Source: Russula earlei
Lineage: Eukaryota > Basidiomycota > Agaricomycetes > Russulales > Russulaceae
Reading direction: 5' to 3'
DNA: 64,000 bases
Assembly (NCBI GenBank): GCA_025769875.1
Contig: JAGFNK010000149.1
Span: 47,010 to 111,009, forward strand
The notes under the pieces were generated by a model. That model did not search any database, was not told the origin of the DNA, and saw only the letters and a list, made by a program, of their open reading frames with translations. The position numbers and the translations under genes are program-made. Each line of letters opens with the position of its first letter. Positions within the stretch are counted from its first letter, which is position 1. This document shows positions 11,270-22,683 of this stretch, piece after piece.

Positions 11270-11678
11270 TTGCCATTTTCAGTGCACTTGGCGGAGCTTG
11301 AATTCCACCCAAATCGGCGCAGAAACCCCCTCAAACATGCAGGATGAATATCTCCCTCAAAACAGCTTCAATTCATATGAGAATTATTGTCCCTGAATCG
11401 CCTGAATGAGGGCTAGGCAGCCCCATTGTTTTCATGAGATTTGAGTGAGAATTGGTGGAGCTGGACTCAAGCCACCTCCACATGTGTATTAGATGAATTA
11501 CAACTCAAAATCATGGTCTATATCTATTATTTTTCCCTCATGTTGTACCCATGGGCTGTCTTGAGGCAGCCCCATAGTGTTTTTGACTCAAGTGTTGTGG
11601 TGTGCAACGTTGTTTCCAGTGCGATTGGAGTCGCGGCCAGCCACTCATTGCCCCTCTCGCCTCTTGATTCTGACCATC
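11270..11678 (+). repeat. Left terminal inverted repeat of the DNA transposon
   Basis: Pairs with 13780-14188. Both arms contain the same short open frame (in the left arm about 11441-11680), so similar peptides appear on opposite strands. This is a by-product of the inverted repeat rather than evidence of a gene. Confidence 0.85.
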
Positions 11679-12199
11679 CTTCTTGTTTTTCACAGACAGA
11701 GAGGAGTGGGTTGCAAAGAGGGGTCCTATTCTGAACTCTTTCTACTACAGAGTAGCTAGGGTGTTTTTATATACAGGAGAGAGGTACTAGAGATGAATGG
11801 CATGAAAGTGAATCAAGACTGGTTGAGACGGTCAAGGCGGTCATGAAAGGCTTGAGGCGCGAACGCGTCTAGTGTGCCGAGGCATGCATGGGCGCATGAT
11901 CGGTGGCGAGGGCTGGGCGATGCAATCAAGGTCTTGATGTCGCACGCAAGATGGCTTGTGGTGTGCGGTCGGTGGACTGCCTGGAACGAGAGGGAGGTGG
12001 CAAGGGATGAAAGGGAGCTGAGGTGTCAGTCTCATGTCATGTCGTGTCGCGTTTTCGCATGTGATTTCGAGGCCAGCCATAATCTTCCTTACACCTCCCG
12101 GGGGCTTGAAACTTTGACCATCCTCGGTCAAGTGTCTGAATGCGAGTGTTTTGAGCCTTTCATGTCTGAATTGAGGCGGCGGTCACGGCTGCTTGTGCT

Positions 12200-13779
12200 G
12201 CAGAAGACGTGAAGGCAGCGATCAGTGATGGCGATGACGGAAGAGGCGAGGGCGATGGGAAATGGAGGCGATGGAGACGAGGGTGGTGGTGACGAGATGG
12301 CAGCTGCGTGGTGGTGGTGTTGTCTTGTGGCGGTGGCAGCGTGGTCATCTCCATTGCAGGTGGTGGCAGCAGGCATGGACGAGGAGTGAAGGCGTAGGCG
12401 GTGAGCGTGAGTTCGTAGATAGAGACATAGGTGGCGAGGACTTGAGAAAGAGGATGTGTGGGGCGGCTTGCACGGGGGTGGGATCTGTCGTCTTGCGGCG
12501 GCGGTGGCGGGGTCGTCTCCACTGCAGGTGTCGGCAGCAGATGTGGGCGAGAGCACGCAAACGGATGGGGAGGCGATGTGGGAGGCGGCGTGCGGTGTGC
12601 TGTTGGCATCGGCAACTGCTTCTCCTGCGGCGGCGGCTTCTGCTCCTGTTGTGGCGTGTTGTGGCTAAGTTTGTGGCCGAGGCCTTCTTGGTCTTCTGGG
12701 GTGGTGCTGGTGGCGAGGGGTTGCGACGGTGCGGCGGTGCTGGTGTCGCGCGAAACTACTAAAGCGGCGGCTGAGACTGAGAAGACTGAGGCTGAGACTG
12801 AGAAGACTGAGGCTGAGACTGAGAAGGTGGCGGCGGACTGAGCTGGTGCGACAGTGGAGGCGGACGGGGCAGAGGCGACGACTGAGGGCAACGCAGGGGC
12901 AACGGCGGTGGTGGCTGACAAGGGCGCTGGCGGCGGTGGCTTGTGAGACGGTGGTGGAGATGGCGGCGTGTGGCGCTAAGACGTCGGTGGCTGAGGCTGA
13001 GGCGACAGTGGCGGCTGATGAGACTAAGGCGGCTGGCAAGGCTAAGAGCGCGGTGGCGGCGGTTCACTGATCTGAAGCTGGGGCGACGGAGACAGCTGGC
13101 AAAACTAGGGGCGCGGTGGCGGCGGCTGAGACTGAGAAGGCCGAGGCTGAGGGCAGGGTGGAGACGGCGGCGGCTGGCAATGCTGGTGCTATGACGGACT
13201 GGGCTGAACTGACGAGTATGGGTGAGGCTAAGATGGAGACTGATGCGAAGTCGGCGGCTGGCACTGACTGAGGCTACTGTGGCAATGGACGAGGCAACGG
13301 ACGAGACTGAGGGCGATGAGATGACTGAGGGCGTGGGAGCGGATGAGACGAAGGCGGGGGTGGCAGACGAGGCTGCGAGGGCTGAAGTGGCGGGCAGTGC
13401 TAAAACGTCGGTGGGCGAGGTTGAGATGGTGGTTGTGCATGGAGCTGAGACAGTGCCATAGCAGGCGACACTGAGGGCGTGGGAGCTGGTTGGTCTAAGA
13501 CGGGGACAGTGGCAATAGGCGATGTCATGGCTGAGGCTACGGCGGCGGGGACAGACAAGGTGGCGACGATGGTGAATGCGGGTGATGCTGGGACGGCGAG
13601 GGCAGGTGGAGCCGAGGCGATGATGGCTGGCGAGTCGAGGATGGCGGCGGTGAACAAGGTGACGGGAACGGCGGACAAGGTGGGAACCACAGGGACGATG
13701 GGCAAGGCAGGTGAGGCGGAGGCGATGGTGCACGCTGTAGGGACGGAGGCTGGAGCAGGCATGGGTGCAGGGTATGTGT
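12200..13779. repeat. GC-rich, purine-skewed repetitive interior of the DNA transposon
   Basis: The plus strand is dominated by GCTGAG, GACGG and GGCGGC words, including a 21-bp unit (GCTGAGACTGAGAAGACTGAG) repeated about three times at 12770-12833. All frames stay open for long stretches because of this composition. The predicted proteins (Ala/Ser/Thr- or Arg-rich) are low complexity and I do not call them genes. Confidence 0.65.
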
Positions 13780-14188
13780 ATGGTCAGAATGGAGAGGTAA
13801 GAGGGGCAATGAGTGGCTGGCCGTCACTCCAATCACACTGAAAACAATGTTGCACACCACAACACTTGAGTCAAAAACACTATGGGGCTGCCTCAAGACA
13901 GCCCATGGGTACAACATGAGGGAAAAATAATAGATATAGACCATGATTTTGAGTTGTAATTCATCTAATACACATGTGGAGGTGGCTTGAGTCCAGCTCC
14001 ACCAATTCTCACTCAAATCTCATGAAAACAATGGGGCTGCCTAGCCCTCATTCAGGCGATTCAGGGACAATAATTTTCATATGAATTGAAGCTGTTTTGA
14101 GGGAGATATTCATCCCGCATGTTTGAGGGGGTTTCTGCAGCCGATTTGGGTGGAATTCAAGCTCCGCCAAGTGCACTGAAAATGGCAA
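13780..14188 (-). repeat. Right terminal inverted repeat of the DNA transposon
   Basis: Inverse of 11270-11678; ends GAAAATGGCAA followed by TA. Confidence 0.85.
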
Positions 14189-16270
14189 TAAATGGGAGAG
14201 CAGTAATTCCACCAGAACTGCTGATCAAATGAAGGCTACTACAAGAAGTTCATGACACTCCAACCATAGGCCACCCAGGGCGAGATGAAACTATAAAACA
14301 AATGTCACAGTTATATTGGTGGCTAGGAATGAATCAATGGGTCAAAGACTATGTAACTGGATGTCTAACTTATCAACAGAACAAGATCCAAACTCACCCT
14401 CCCAAAGTACCACTATACCACATCCCCACCAGTCAGAATTCACTACCATTCCAACAAATTGCTATGGACCTCATCACCCAACTACCCAAAAGTAATGGGT
14501 ACAACACCATCTTGACAATAGTCAATCATGGTGCATCTAGGGCAGCAGTGTTCCTCCCATGTGTTACTTCTATAACCGGACCACAGATAACACAGTTATA
14601 CATGGACCACATCTACCAATGGTTCAGATTACCAGAGAAGGTAATATCTTTCCACAGTGTTTCACCCCAAGACAGATGGCTCATCCAAAAGGGCAAACCA
14701 ATGGATTGAACAATACCTCCACCTCATCACCCATGACCAAACCAACTGGAGTTCCTGGCTGGCTATCACATCAGCTGTTTATAATAACCAAACCAATAGC
14801 ACCATTAAAATGTCACCTTCAGAAGCTCTACTCGGATACAAAATTCAACTCCACCCACAGTTTGGAGTGGCCACCAATAACAAATTTACTGAGACATGCA
14901 TGGAAACCCTTTGAAACAAACATGCTCAAGCAATAGCAGCAATAAACCTTATAGCACAAAATCACCTGACACCAGCTGACATATATCACAAAGGGCAAGA
15001 AGTATGGTTGAAAGCTTTGAATCTATCACTACCATATCTGACACCCAAGCTGGCCCCTAAAAGACATGGACCATTCAGAATCCTTCAGAAAATCTCCCCT
15101 GTGGCATATTGATTATCACTACCAGCAGCATGGCATATACACAATGTCTTCCATGCCTCACTATTAACGCCATATTGAACCACACAAACCTACAGCATAA
15201 CTCCAACAGCTCCACCCCCACCACTTCTCAAAGGAGAAGAACAACTAGAACCTGAACTTATCTTGAATCATCAACAAATTGGAAGGCAACAACAACTTCA
15301 ATACCTAGTAAAGTGGGCCAGATGCCCTATTAGCAATGCTATGTGGACAGAAGCAGAAAATTTACACTTAATGGCCACTACTACCGAAGTACCACGTCTA
15401 CCCATATGTATAAAAGCACCCACCTCACAGACTACAACAACATCCTCTAATGCCTCCGCTGTAACATGTCTACCATCAGCATCTCTACCCCCAAATCTCC
15501 TTCCTCTCCACTTGCCACCTGAGCAGGCCCCCTCTCACCCAGGACACTCAGGATGGTCCTGGATACATACCTGGACATATCCCCTCAACAGTTACGACTC
15601 TTCCTTGATGGACTCATCGAAACTGTACAAGCTCAAGATGTGGGACAACAAGCCACAGCAGCAGAAGCCCAATGTTGACACAAACACATTCTTGACCTTG
15701 AGCTACAGGTCATATGCCTCACCTGACAGCTACAAGAACATGACCAACCACCCAAGTACGCCCCTGAAGGCTTTAGGTCAAACAATGGCCATGCCCCCAA
15801 TCTTCTCATCCCAATCCCAGGAGGGAACAGAATGTGAGCAGTCACTTGCTTTGTATGCCAGGACCAAGACCAACCCACCTGGGCTCTGGGAGTGCTGGGA
15901 GACTGTCCTGATGAACCTCAATATGCAGCGTGACTCTTGGCTGCCCCAGTCAACAATGTCAACCAACCTCCCAAGAGCCTTCCCCAGTGGTTCATCCAAC
16001 TTATTAACGCCCACTCCACAGAGCTGCCCCATGTCCTTGAAGCTGCAGACCATGACACTGACTGGGGGGTTGTCACCGACATCTTTTATTACAATTCCCT
16101 CAACTCCCACCTCAACAACCTCTTGGTCAAACAAGATCTCCTTGAAGTGGAGGTCCAAGGAGCACATGATGACTTGCAACACTGCAGACACTGACTCAAG
16201 AGAGCCAATGTTCCCATGTGACTTGCTCATCTTGAGCTTCACAAACCACCAATGCACACACCTGCAGCCA
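14189..16270 (+). pseudogene. Plus-strand Ty3 chromovirus pol remnant: integrase, chromodomain, 3' ORF
   Basis: The integrase zinc finger is visible at about 14250-14390 (VHDTPTIGHPG, CLTYQQNK). The core follows with MDLITQLPKSNGYNTIL at 14465-14520. The sequence passes from LPEKVIS directly into a frame reading HPKTDGSSKRANQWIEQYL, so the segment that carries the second catalytic Asp is deleted. A chromodomain lies at about 15240-15380 (QYLVKWARCP, MWTEAENL). After it, stop-interrupted coding-like sequence continues to about 16195, including PQWFIQLINAHSTELPHVL and FYYNSLNSHLNNLLVKQDL. RT and everything upstream are missing to the left, where the DNA transposon sits. Confidence 0.85.
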
Positions 16271-16992
16271 TTTGCTTGAGCTGGAGATTCTTTGGATGAG
16301 GACGTCCAACCTTTGCCAAGGGTGATGATACCAGAGCTCAATGTGTTGGATGAATCTGAGGGGGACAGTGTGCAAATGACAGCAAAACACCAGTGAAGCA
16401 TAGAGCTGGCATGCAGACATGGCATCCAAAGTATTCCCAGTTCGTAGTATAAGAACTTGTCGCTCCAAATGCATGTAGACCCTAAGTCAAATCTCCTGTC
16501 TCTTAGTCTTGTAGCCTCTCAATTACAGTCTCATTTCTGCTCACAAGCATTCAGAATGCTTACTCATACATCTATCACTATTTAAGTCTTTTGTTATTGT
16601 CACTACCTCAAGTGATGGTGACATCCAGCCTCCTAACTAACTTTACAAACTTTATTAACCTTTCAAACTTTTTTAACTTTACATGGCACCTTGATGACAC
16701 TATTTTACTTAGCAAACTTTTGACTTTAGGAGTGACTGTTATAAAGCCAAAAAGCCAAAAAAGCTGAAAAAGAATGTGTGATCTTCCTGATGCTGTCCCT
16801 CTAGCACAATAAACTTGAAGAGAAAAAAGAACATAGCATTAGTAGAAGAAACATAGTCAATGGTGCTCTATATAACACTGGCAACAGCTATATAGAGTTT
16901 GGTGGATGCTATGTAGGCATGAAACCTCAATGGTTGTAAAGTTGCTACAGACACTATGGTAGCTATATAGCACTACATAGCCTTTTCGTTTT
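16271..16992. other. AT-rich sequence, no gene seen
   Basis: Probably the 3' non-coding end of the Ty3 remnant and flanking DNA. No long credible frame or clear LTR boundary is visible. Confidence 0.4.
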
Positions 16993-17385
16993 TTCCTGAT
17001 GGTGTCAGGTCAGCCATAGTACATACACACGCGCGCGTCCTGGGACACGCTGTTTTATTGTTACTTGCGTGGTTATAGCGTAATTGAAGCGAACGAGTTT
17101 CCTTGACCGACTCGGAGTCCTGGGTAGAATTCAACTCTGGTGATGACATCTGCAACGAGATAGCCACTTCCAAAACGATAACGTGATTATTCATACCATG
17201 ATGGAGTGTAAACAAGTTACAAACCGTACGTACACACCAATACATATCGTACGTTGATTGCCTTTCTGGACGAACATCGGAATCGAGTTTCCACGAGATA
17301 GAGTAGATCATTTCCAAATTCCACAAACCGCACTGACCACCGGTCGATCATCGCCCGCTACTTCGTACACACAAGTCTGGCCCAT

Positions 17386-20300
17386 TTACTCTAGTAATTG
17401 GGCAAGGGCCGTATGGTGCTCCTCCATTGCTAAGTCATGAGGACGTTTCCCTTCGTTGTTTTCGATGTTCCTTTTGGCATTAGCCCTCAGCAAGGCCAAC
17501 ACAACCTCCTTGTGTCCATAATACGCTGCCAGGTGCAACGCAGTCTCCCCATGCCCTTCCAGGATATCCACACTGGCATTGGAGTCGAGAAGAAGCTGCA
17601 CAACATCCAGATGTCCCTTTTTGCTTGCCATGTGCAGCGGAGTCCAGCGAGAATCGTTCTGCGCATTCACATTCGCGCTATGTTCAAGGAGGACCTCCGC
17701 AGTATTGTGGCTGCCTATCCGCGACGCCAGATGCAATGGAGTCCAGTTATAGACATTCTGTGCGTCGACTTTCGCTTTGTGGTGGAGTAATAATCGAGCA
17801 ACCTCTGCGTGTCCGCTTTCCGACGCCGCATGTAGAGGGGTCGCCTTCCGCCAATTACGGGAATTTACCGTCGCGTCGTGCTCCAATAGCAGCTGCGTGG
17901 ACCCCACATTTCCGTTCCTCGACGTAAAGAAAAGTGGGGTCTCTTCATCCTCATCCTTAGCGTCTGGACTTGCGCCATGGTCGATAAGCAAGCGCATGAG
18001 CGCGGTGGATCCATATTCCGATCCTGAGTGTAAGAGTTTGTTTAGCGATTCGCCACCGGCCACGGCCACCCGCTGAAGCAACAGCTTTACAACGTCCAGG
18101 TGCCCATTTTGCGATGCTGTGTGAATCGGAGCAAATCCTATATTCGCACCGTGGTCTATCAGGAGACGGACTATCTCGAGGCTCCCGTTTCCCGCTGCTA
18201 GGTCAAGTGGCGTTTCTTGCTTGTCATTGAAAACATTGTGTGTTGCACCATACCTGACCAGCAACTGGGCAATCTCCAGATGGCCGTTGGCAGATGCCAA
18301 ATGCAATGGGCGGCACTCCCTTGCATCCCGAGCTTCTGTACCTGCACCATGCTCTAGGACGCGAACAACTTCTAGATGTCCGTATTGCGAAGACCGGTGC
18401 AGCGCCGTCGACTTTTTGTCGTCCTGGGCGTTGGCATCTGCGCCATGCTCGAGAAGCACACGAACAACTGCCAAATGTCCAGATTTTGATGCCAAATGCA
18501 ACGCCACTTTTGTCATATCACGGACAAGATCCTTATGTCCGCATTGCCGTGCGAGATGCAATACCGTTGACTTAGCGTAGTCTTGGGCGTTCGGATCTGC
18601 GCCATGCTCGAGAAGCACTCGGGCAAGATCCACATGTCCACCCTTCAATGCAAGATGCAACGCCGTCGACTGTAAGTAGTCTTGGGTGTTCGGATCTGCG
18701 CCGTGCTCGAGAAGCACTCGAGCAAGATCCACATGACCGCCCTCCAATGAAAGATGCAACGCCGTCGACCGTAAGTAGTCTTGGGCGTTCGGATCTGCGC
18801 CAATCTGGAGAAGCATTCGAGCAAGATCCACATGTCCACCTCGCGATGCGAGATGCAACGCCGTCGACTTAGTGCAGTCTTGGGCATTCAGATCTGCGCC
18901 AATCTGGAGAAGCATTCGAGCAAGATCCACATGTCCACCTCGCGATGCGAGATGCAATGCCGTCGACTGAAAGTAGTCTTGGGCGTTCAGATCTGCGCCA
19001 ACCTGGAGAAGCATTCTAGCAAGATCCACATGTCCACCTCGCGATGCGAGATGCAACGCTGTCGATTTAGTGTAGTCTTGGGCGTTCAGATCTGCGCCAA
19101 CCTGGAGAAGCATTCTAGCAAGATCCACATGTCCACCTCGCGATGCGAGATGCAACGCCGTCGACTTAGTGCAGTCTTTGGCGTTCAGATCTGCGCCAAT
19201 CTGGAGAAGCACTCGAGCGAGATCCACATGTCCGCCTCGCGATGCGAGATGCAACGCCGTCGACTTGTGGGAGTTTTGGGCGTGCAGATCTGCGCCAACC
19301 TGGAGAAGCACTTGAGCAAGATCCACATGTCCACCTTGCGATGCGAGATGCAACGCCGTCGACTTGTGGGAGTTTGTGGCGTTCGGATCTGCGCCGTGCT
19401 CGAGAAGCACTCGAGCAAGATCCACATGTCCGCCTTGCGATGCGAGATGCAATGCCGTCGACCTATAGACGTTGTGGGCATTCGGATCTGCGCCATGCTC
19501 GAGAAGGGACAGGACTATGTCGAAATACCCCATTTGAGATGCCACACTTAGTGGAGTCTCTTTGTCGAAGCCCCGAGCATTTACGTCCTGCGAGCGGTCA
19601 ACGATCAGGAACTTGACGATGTCGTGAAAGCCACAGAAGGCCGCGTAATGCAACGGTGTCGCTTTGGCAGGCAAGGGGCTTGCACTATGCAGACCCTTGC
19701 CGAGAATTGGGTCATATATCCAGATCCAGACTGCAAGGTGGTGCTGGCTCGGCTCAAAGAAGGATTTCATCCCATCATGGATCTTTGCTGAAACATTCTC
19801 GAATCGGACATGATAATCCCAGTACTCAGAGGCATACTTCGCGAGAGGGAACTTTTCGAGGCTATGCCTTGTGACGTTTTCATCCAGGTGTAATAGAACA
19901 CCGAGACAAGTTTGCGCAATGATAGTGTGGGCGGATGTCATAGAAATGTGGAAACGGGAAATCGGATCCTCCGATTCGGCAAGTCGTGACGACGTTAGGT
20001 ATTCCTTGACCGAAGAATGTGCGAATTGGATGACTTTCAATCCGTACACGTCAACGATGGAAAGCAAACTAGAACATGCAGATAACACAGCCTCCACCTG
20101 GTCTTCTGGCCGCCCCTCGACGAATATCTTAGGTGTTAATCCTATGCGGAAATCGAACGCGAGAAATTCTGCGAGTTCCTCGACGCGAAGCGGGCGGGAA
20201 GCTGCTGCAACGCACTGGAGAAGGCAGTGTGCGTATTCCCAGTTCACCTCGTCAATTTCCTCCAATATACGTGCATATGTTTCGTTGAGTGTCTCTGGTA

Positions 20301-22408
20301 ATTCATCCAGAGCACGCAGTATGCGTGCTGGGAGGCAATGACGGAGGTAGACAAGCTGACAGAAAACCCAGCGAAACCTACAGTGCAGATATGAGCAAAG
20401 GCAATAATGAATGCCATCACCAACTACTCACATCCCATCAGCCTTTTTCGAGAGAACATCAATCACCGATTCCTTATCGGCTGCTTTCCACGTTCGGAAC
20501 ACGGGATCTGTGTCAATGACAGACCTAATATATTCGACGATGTCCTGAATTTGTCTGCTCTCATCATGAAGAGAAATGGAATAGAAAGATATAGGATGGA
20601 GGACAAGTGCGATGTCGGCCTCTGGTCGGCTAGTGACACAAATCCGTAGATTCGGAACCTGCAAATTCACAAGATCCTCCACCAGTTTCAACACTTTCTC
20701 ACGGGGAGATGCCAAACCAGCCATATTTGGGCATTCGTCCAGGGCATCGATGATGATGTACAAAGTAGCTTGTCCTGGGATATTGGCCATGTCTTTGAGG
20801 CATTGTACGAGCTCAGCCTCACTGGCATATTCCTGACCGCAACAATGCGTCTCGGAGAACGTAGATAGCATGGTATGATAGGCATCAGACTGTTCACCAA
20901 GCTGGACCAGCAAAGATGACACCAAGCTGCGCTGATCCTTCTTTTGATCGTCCCTGAAATCGCAATAAAAGAAAGCTAATGATGCTTGTCCACGCCTCCT
21001 CATTTCATTAATATCTTCGATGATCGCAGAACTGGCCAATAGCCTATAGTAAGTTACTGCAAAGAAATATGGGCGGATTAACGTGCCAGAGAACGCTCTT
21101 CCCTGCGCCCGCTAGAAATGCAAGAAACTTTAATGTCGGGAAGAGCATAACGTTAAATAAGGCTAACATTTTCCATGAATCCACAAAAGAGAACTGGGCC
21201 CAGATGATTTCCATTTTGCGTAACTGTCATCTTGGATCCACCATGCCGCCGTTCCACTATGCTTCGATTTATAAGCGACAGTGTGATTTTTCCAAGGGTC
21301 GGGAGGAGAGAGCCATTTGTGAATGTCTCGTCGCGGCTTGTCACCTGCGAAGGGGGCTCAATGTTCTCCGTCCGCTGTGCGAATATCAAAAATGGTATAA
21401 CCCACGTTCTGACTTGACCATTTTCATTTTCACTCTTTCTCGAGAGTCTGGCGATACCTCACTTCCTGAGTCTGGGGTTATGGGTGTTCGGAAGCGAGCG
21501 AACCGCGGGCCAGGTGAAGGATCCTTACTCGGGCTAACCAAGGACACCCTCATTCGTTGCGTGAGACCATAGACGATCTCGAGAGTCTGCGCTGCCGTCA
21601 CCTGACCGCCGTCATTAGTACGTCTATCGAGTCCCTGACGCGTTTCCTCGACCTCGACCTCGACCTCGACCTCGACCTCTCCCGGAATATTATATAAAAA
21701 TTGGCCTGCATTGCGTTCAGTCACGCATCACATAATCGAGGACGAACTCACCAAGTCGTCTCTGATCGACCTGCTTAGTCGCCAGAGCAAGGATGGACAG
21801 AAGCTCAGCCATTATCTTTACGACAATGTTCCCAAGTACTGCTCGTTCGTTAGGAGGAAGTTTCGTATATATCTCGAGTCCCTCAAAGACCTTCACGAAG
21901 GAACTGAGCATGTCAAGGAATGCACTGGCATCGTAACTTGCACCAGCATTTTTGATCGCCTATGGCACTTAGATGTTACATAGATACAGGGATAAGAACA
22001 GAGAAGGGGCATACACCGAGTAAGATACCTATAGCAGCCAGAATCGCTTTCGCGGGCGATTTTGGCTAAGAATAGGCCTCAGGGACAATGAGCCCCAATA
22101 AATTCATTCGGACGTACTAGACTAATGCCCTCACGAAGGACGGCGATGGTGGAAAGCTTGTATAGGACCTGGACGATGGGTCTGAGAGATTTCATAAGAT
22201 CTCCATCGTCTCCTTGATGTCGACTGATAGACGGTGCTTGTTTTTGAAGAATGGCGGTAATTGAATGCACAGAGGAGCACTTTTTGAGTGCCTTAGTGAG
22301 CGGGTGCCCAATCAACCTCGTTCCCGTCACATCTTGGTAATGGTTCAAGGCAGAGACGAAAGGTGATTGGGGTGGGTAACCGCCAAAGGGTCGTTCTGGA
22401 GGGCTCAT
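17386..22408 (-). CDS. NLR-like STAND protein A: Goodbye, NACHT, ankyrin repeats (1547 aa)
   Basis: Predicted intracellular signalling ATPase with sensor repeats. The model on the minus strand has eight exons: 22118-22408, 22015-22065, 21752-21959, 21406-21705, 21168-21344, 21087-21111, 20432-21031 and 17386-20377, 4644 bp in all, divisible by three. The N-terminus matches the fungal Goodbye-type domain (NHYQDVTGTRLIGHPLTKAL, VKIMAELLSILALATKQ, TAAQTLEIVYGL), then a WLSPPDP / GTAAWWIQ linker. NACHT follows: P-loop GKSGAGKS built across a splice junction, FFYCDFRDDQKKDQRSL, and Walker B LYIIIDALDECP. A winged-helix-like region (LNETYARILEEID, FAHSSVKEYLTS) leads to about 20 ankyrin units. Nine consecutive 33-residue units share the core STALHLAS..GGHVDLAR. 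Introns are 50-61 bp with GT-AG ends, except one GC-AG intron after the 25-bp P-loop exon. Start ATG is at 22406-22408. Confidence 0.9.
18590..19480. repeat. Tandem 99-bp units encoding nine near-identical ankyrin repeats
   Basis: Each 99-bp unit encodes one 33-residue ankyrin repeat and keeps an almost invariant core. Differences cluster in the few codons before STALHL (NSHK, DCTK, DYTK, DYFQ, DYLR, DYLQ) and in the RVLLEHGADPN / RMLLQVGADLN tail. Nucleotide identity between neighbouring units is high even at synonymous positions, pointing to recent amplification or gene conversion. Confidence 0.9.
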
Positions 22409-22683
22409 ACCGATGGAAAATGGGTAAGGATGGAAGCTGATACGAAGACCGTTAACAAGATGTTGTGAGAGAGGTGGCCCGTGCGTGCGAAGTTCCTGGT
22501 CTGGATTGGTCCTGGCGTATCGTGAATTCACCCGTGTAATTATCACTTGATTTCACACCGTGTAAGCTCTAAAATTGCAACAAAATTTGGTATGATACGG
22601 AGACACAAAACATGTTAGATATCGCTAAGACGCTCATCTGCCTCATCAAGAGAAAAAAAGGAAAGCGACCGCACGCGAGAGGC
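22409..22683. promoter_or_regulatory. Upstream region of NLR A
   Basis: Short AT-rich spacer between the NLR start and the 3' end of the Rab18-like pseudogene, conserved in copy B (43545-43846). It presumably contains the NLR promoter. No specific motif can be assigned. Confidence 0.35.

Larger units (their letters stand above)
11270..14188. mobile_element. Non-autonomous DNA transposon with ~410-bp terminal inverted repeats
   Basis: The left end TTGCCATTTTCAGTGCACTT is the exact inverse of the right end at 14169-14188. The inverted repeats extend to about 11678 on the left and 13780 on the right, with minor differences. A TA flanks each end (11268-11269 and 14189-14190), which fits a TA target duplication as in Tc1/mariner or pogo elements. 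The palindromic surroundings make the exact boundary uncertain by a few bases. No transposase is visible. The interior (12.2-13.8 kb) is GC-rich, strand-asymmetric repeat sequence, so the element must be mobilised in trans. Superfamily assignment is tentative. Confidence 0.8.

Noticed and set aside
12128..13841. Long frames on both strands in the GC-rich block (up to 324 codons)
   Set aside because: They arise from repeated GCTGAG/GGCGGC words inside a non-autonomous transposon; translations are Arg-, Ala- or Ser-rich repeats.
18781..19551. Plus-strand 256-codon repetitive frame (ICANLEKHSSKIHMSTSRCEM-like units)
   Set aside because: Antisense shadow of the ankyrin repeats of the NLR gene on the minus strand.
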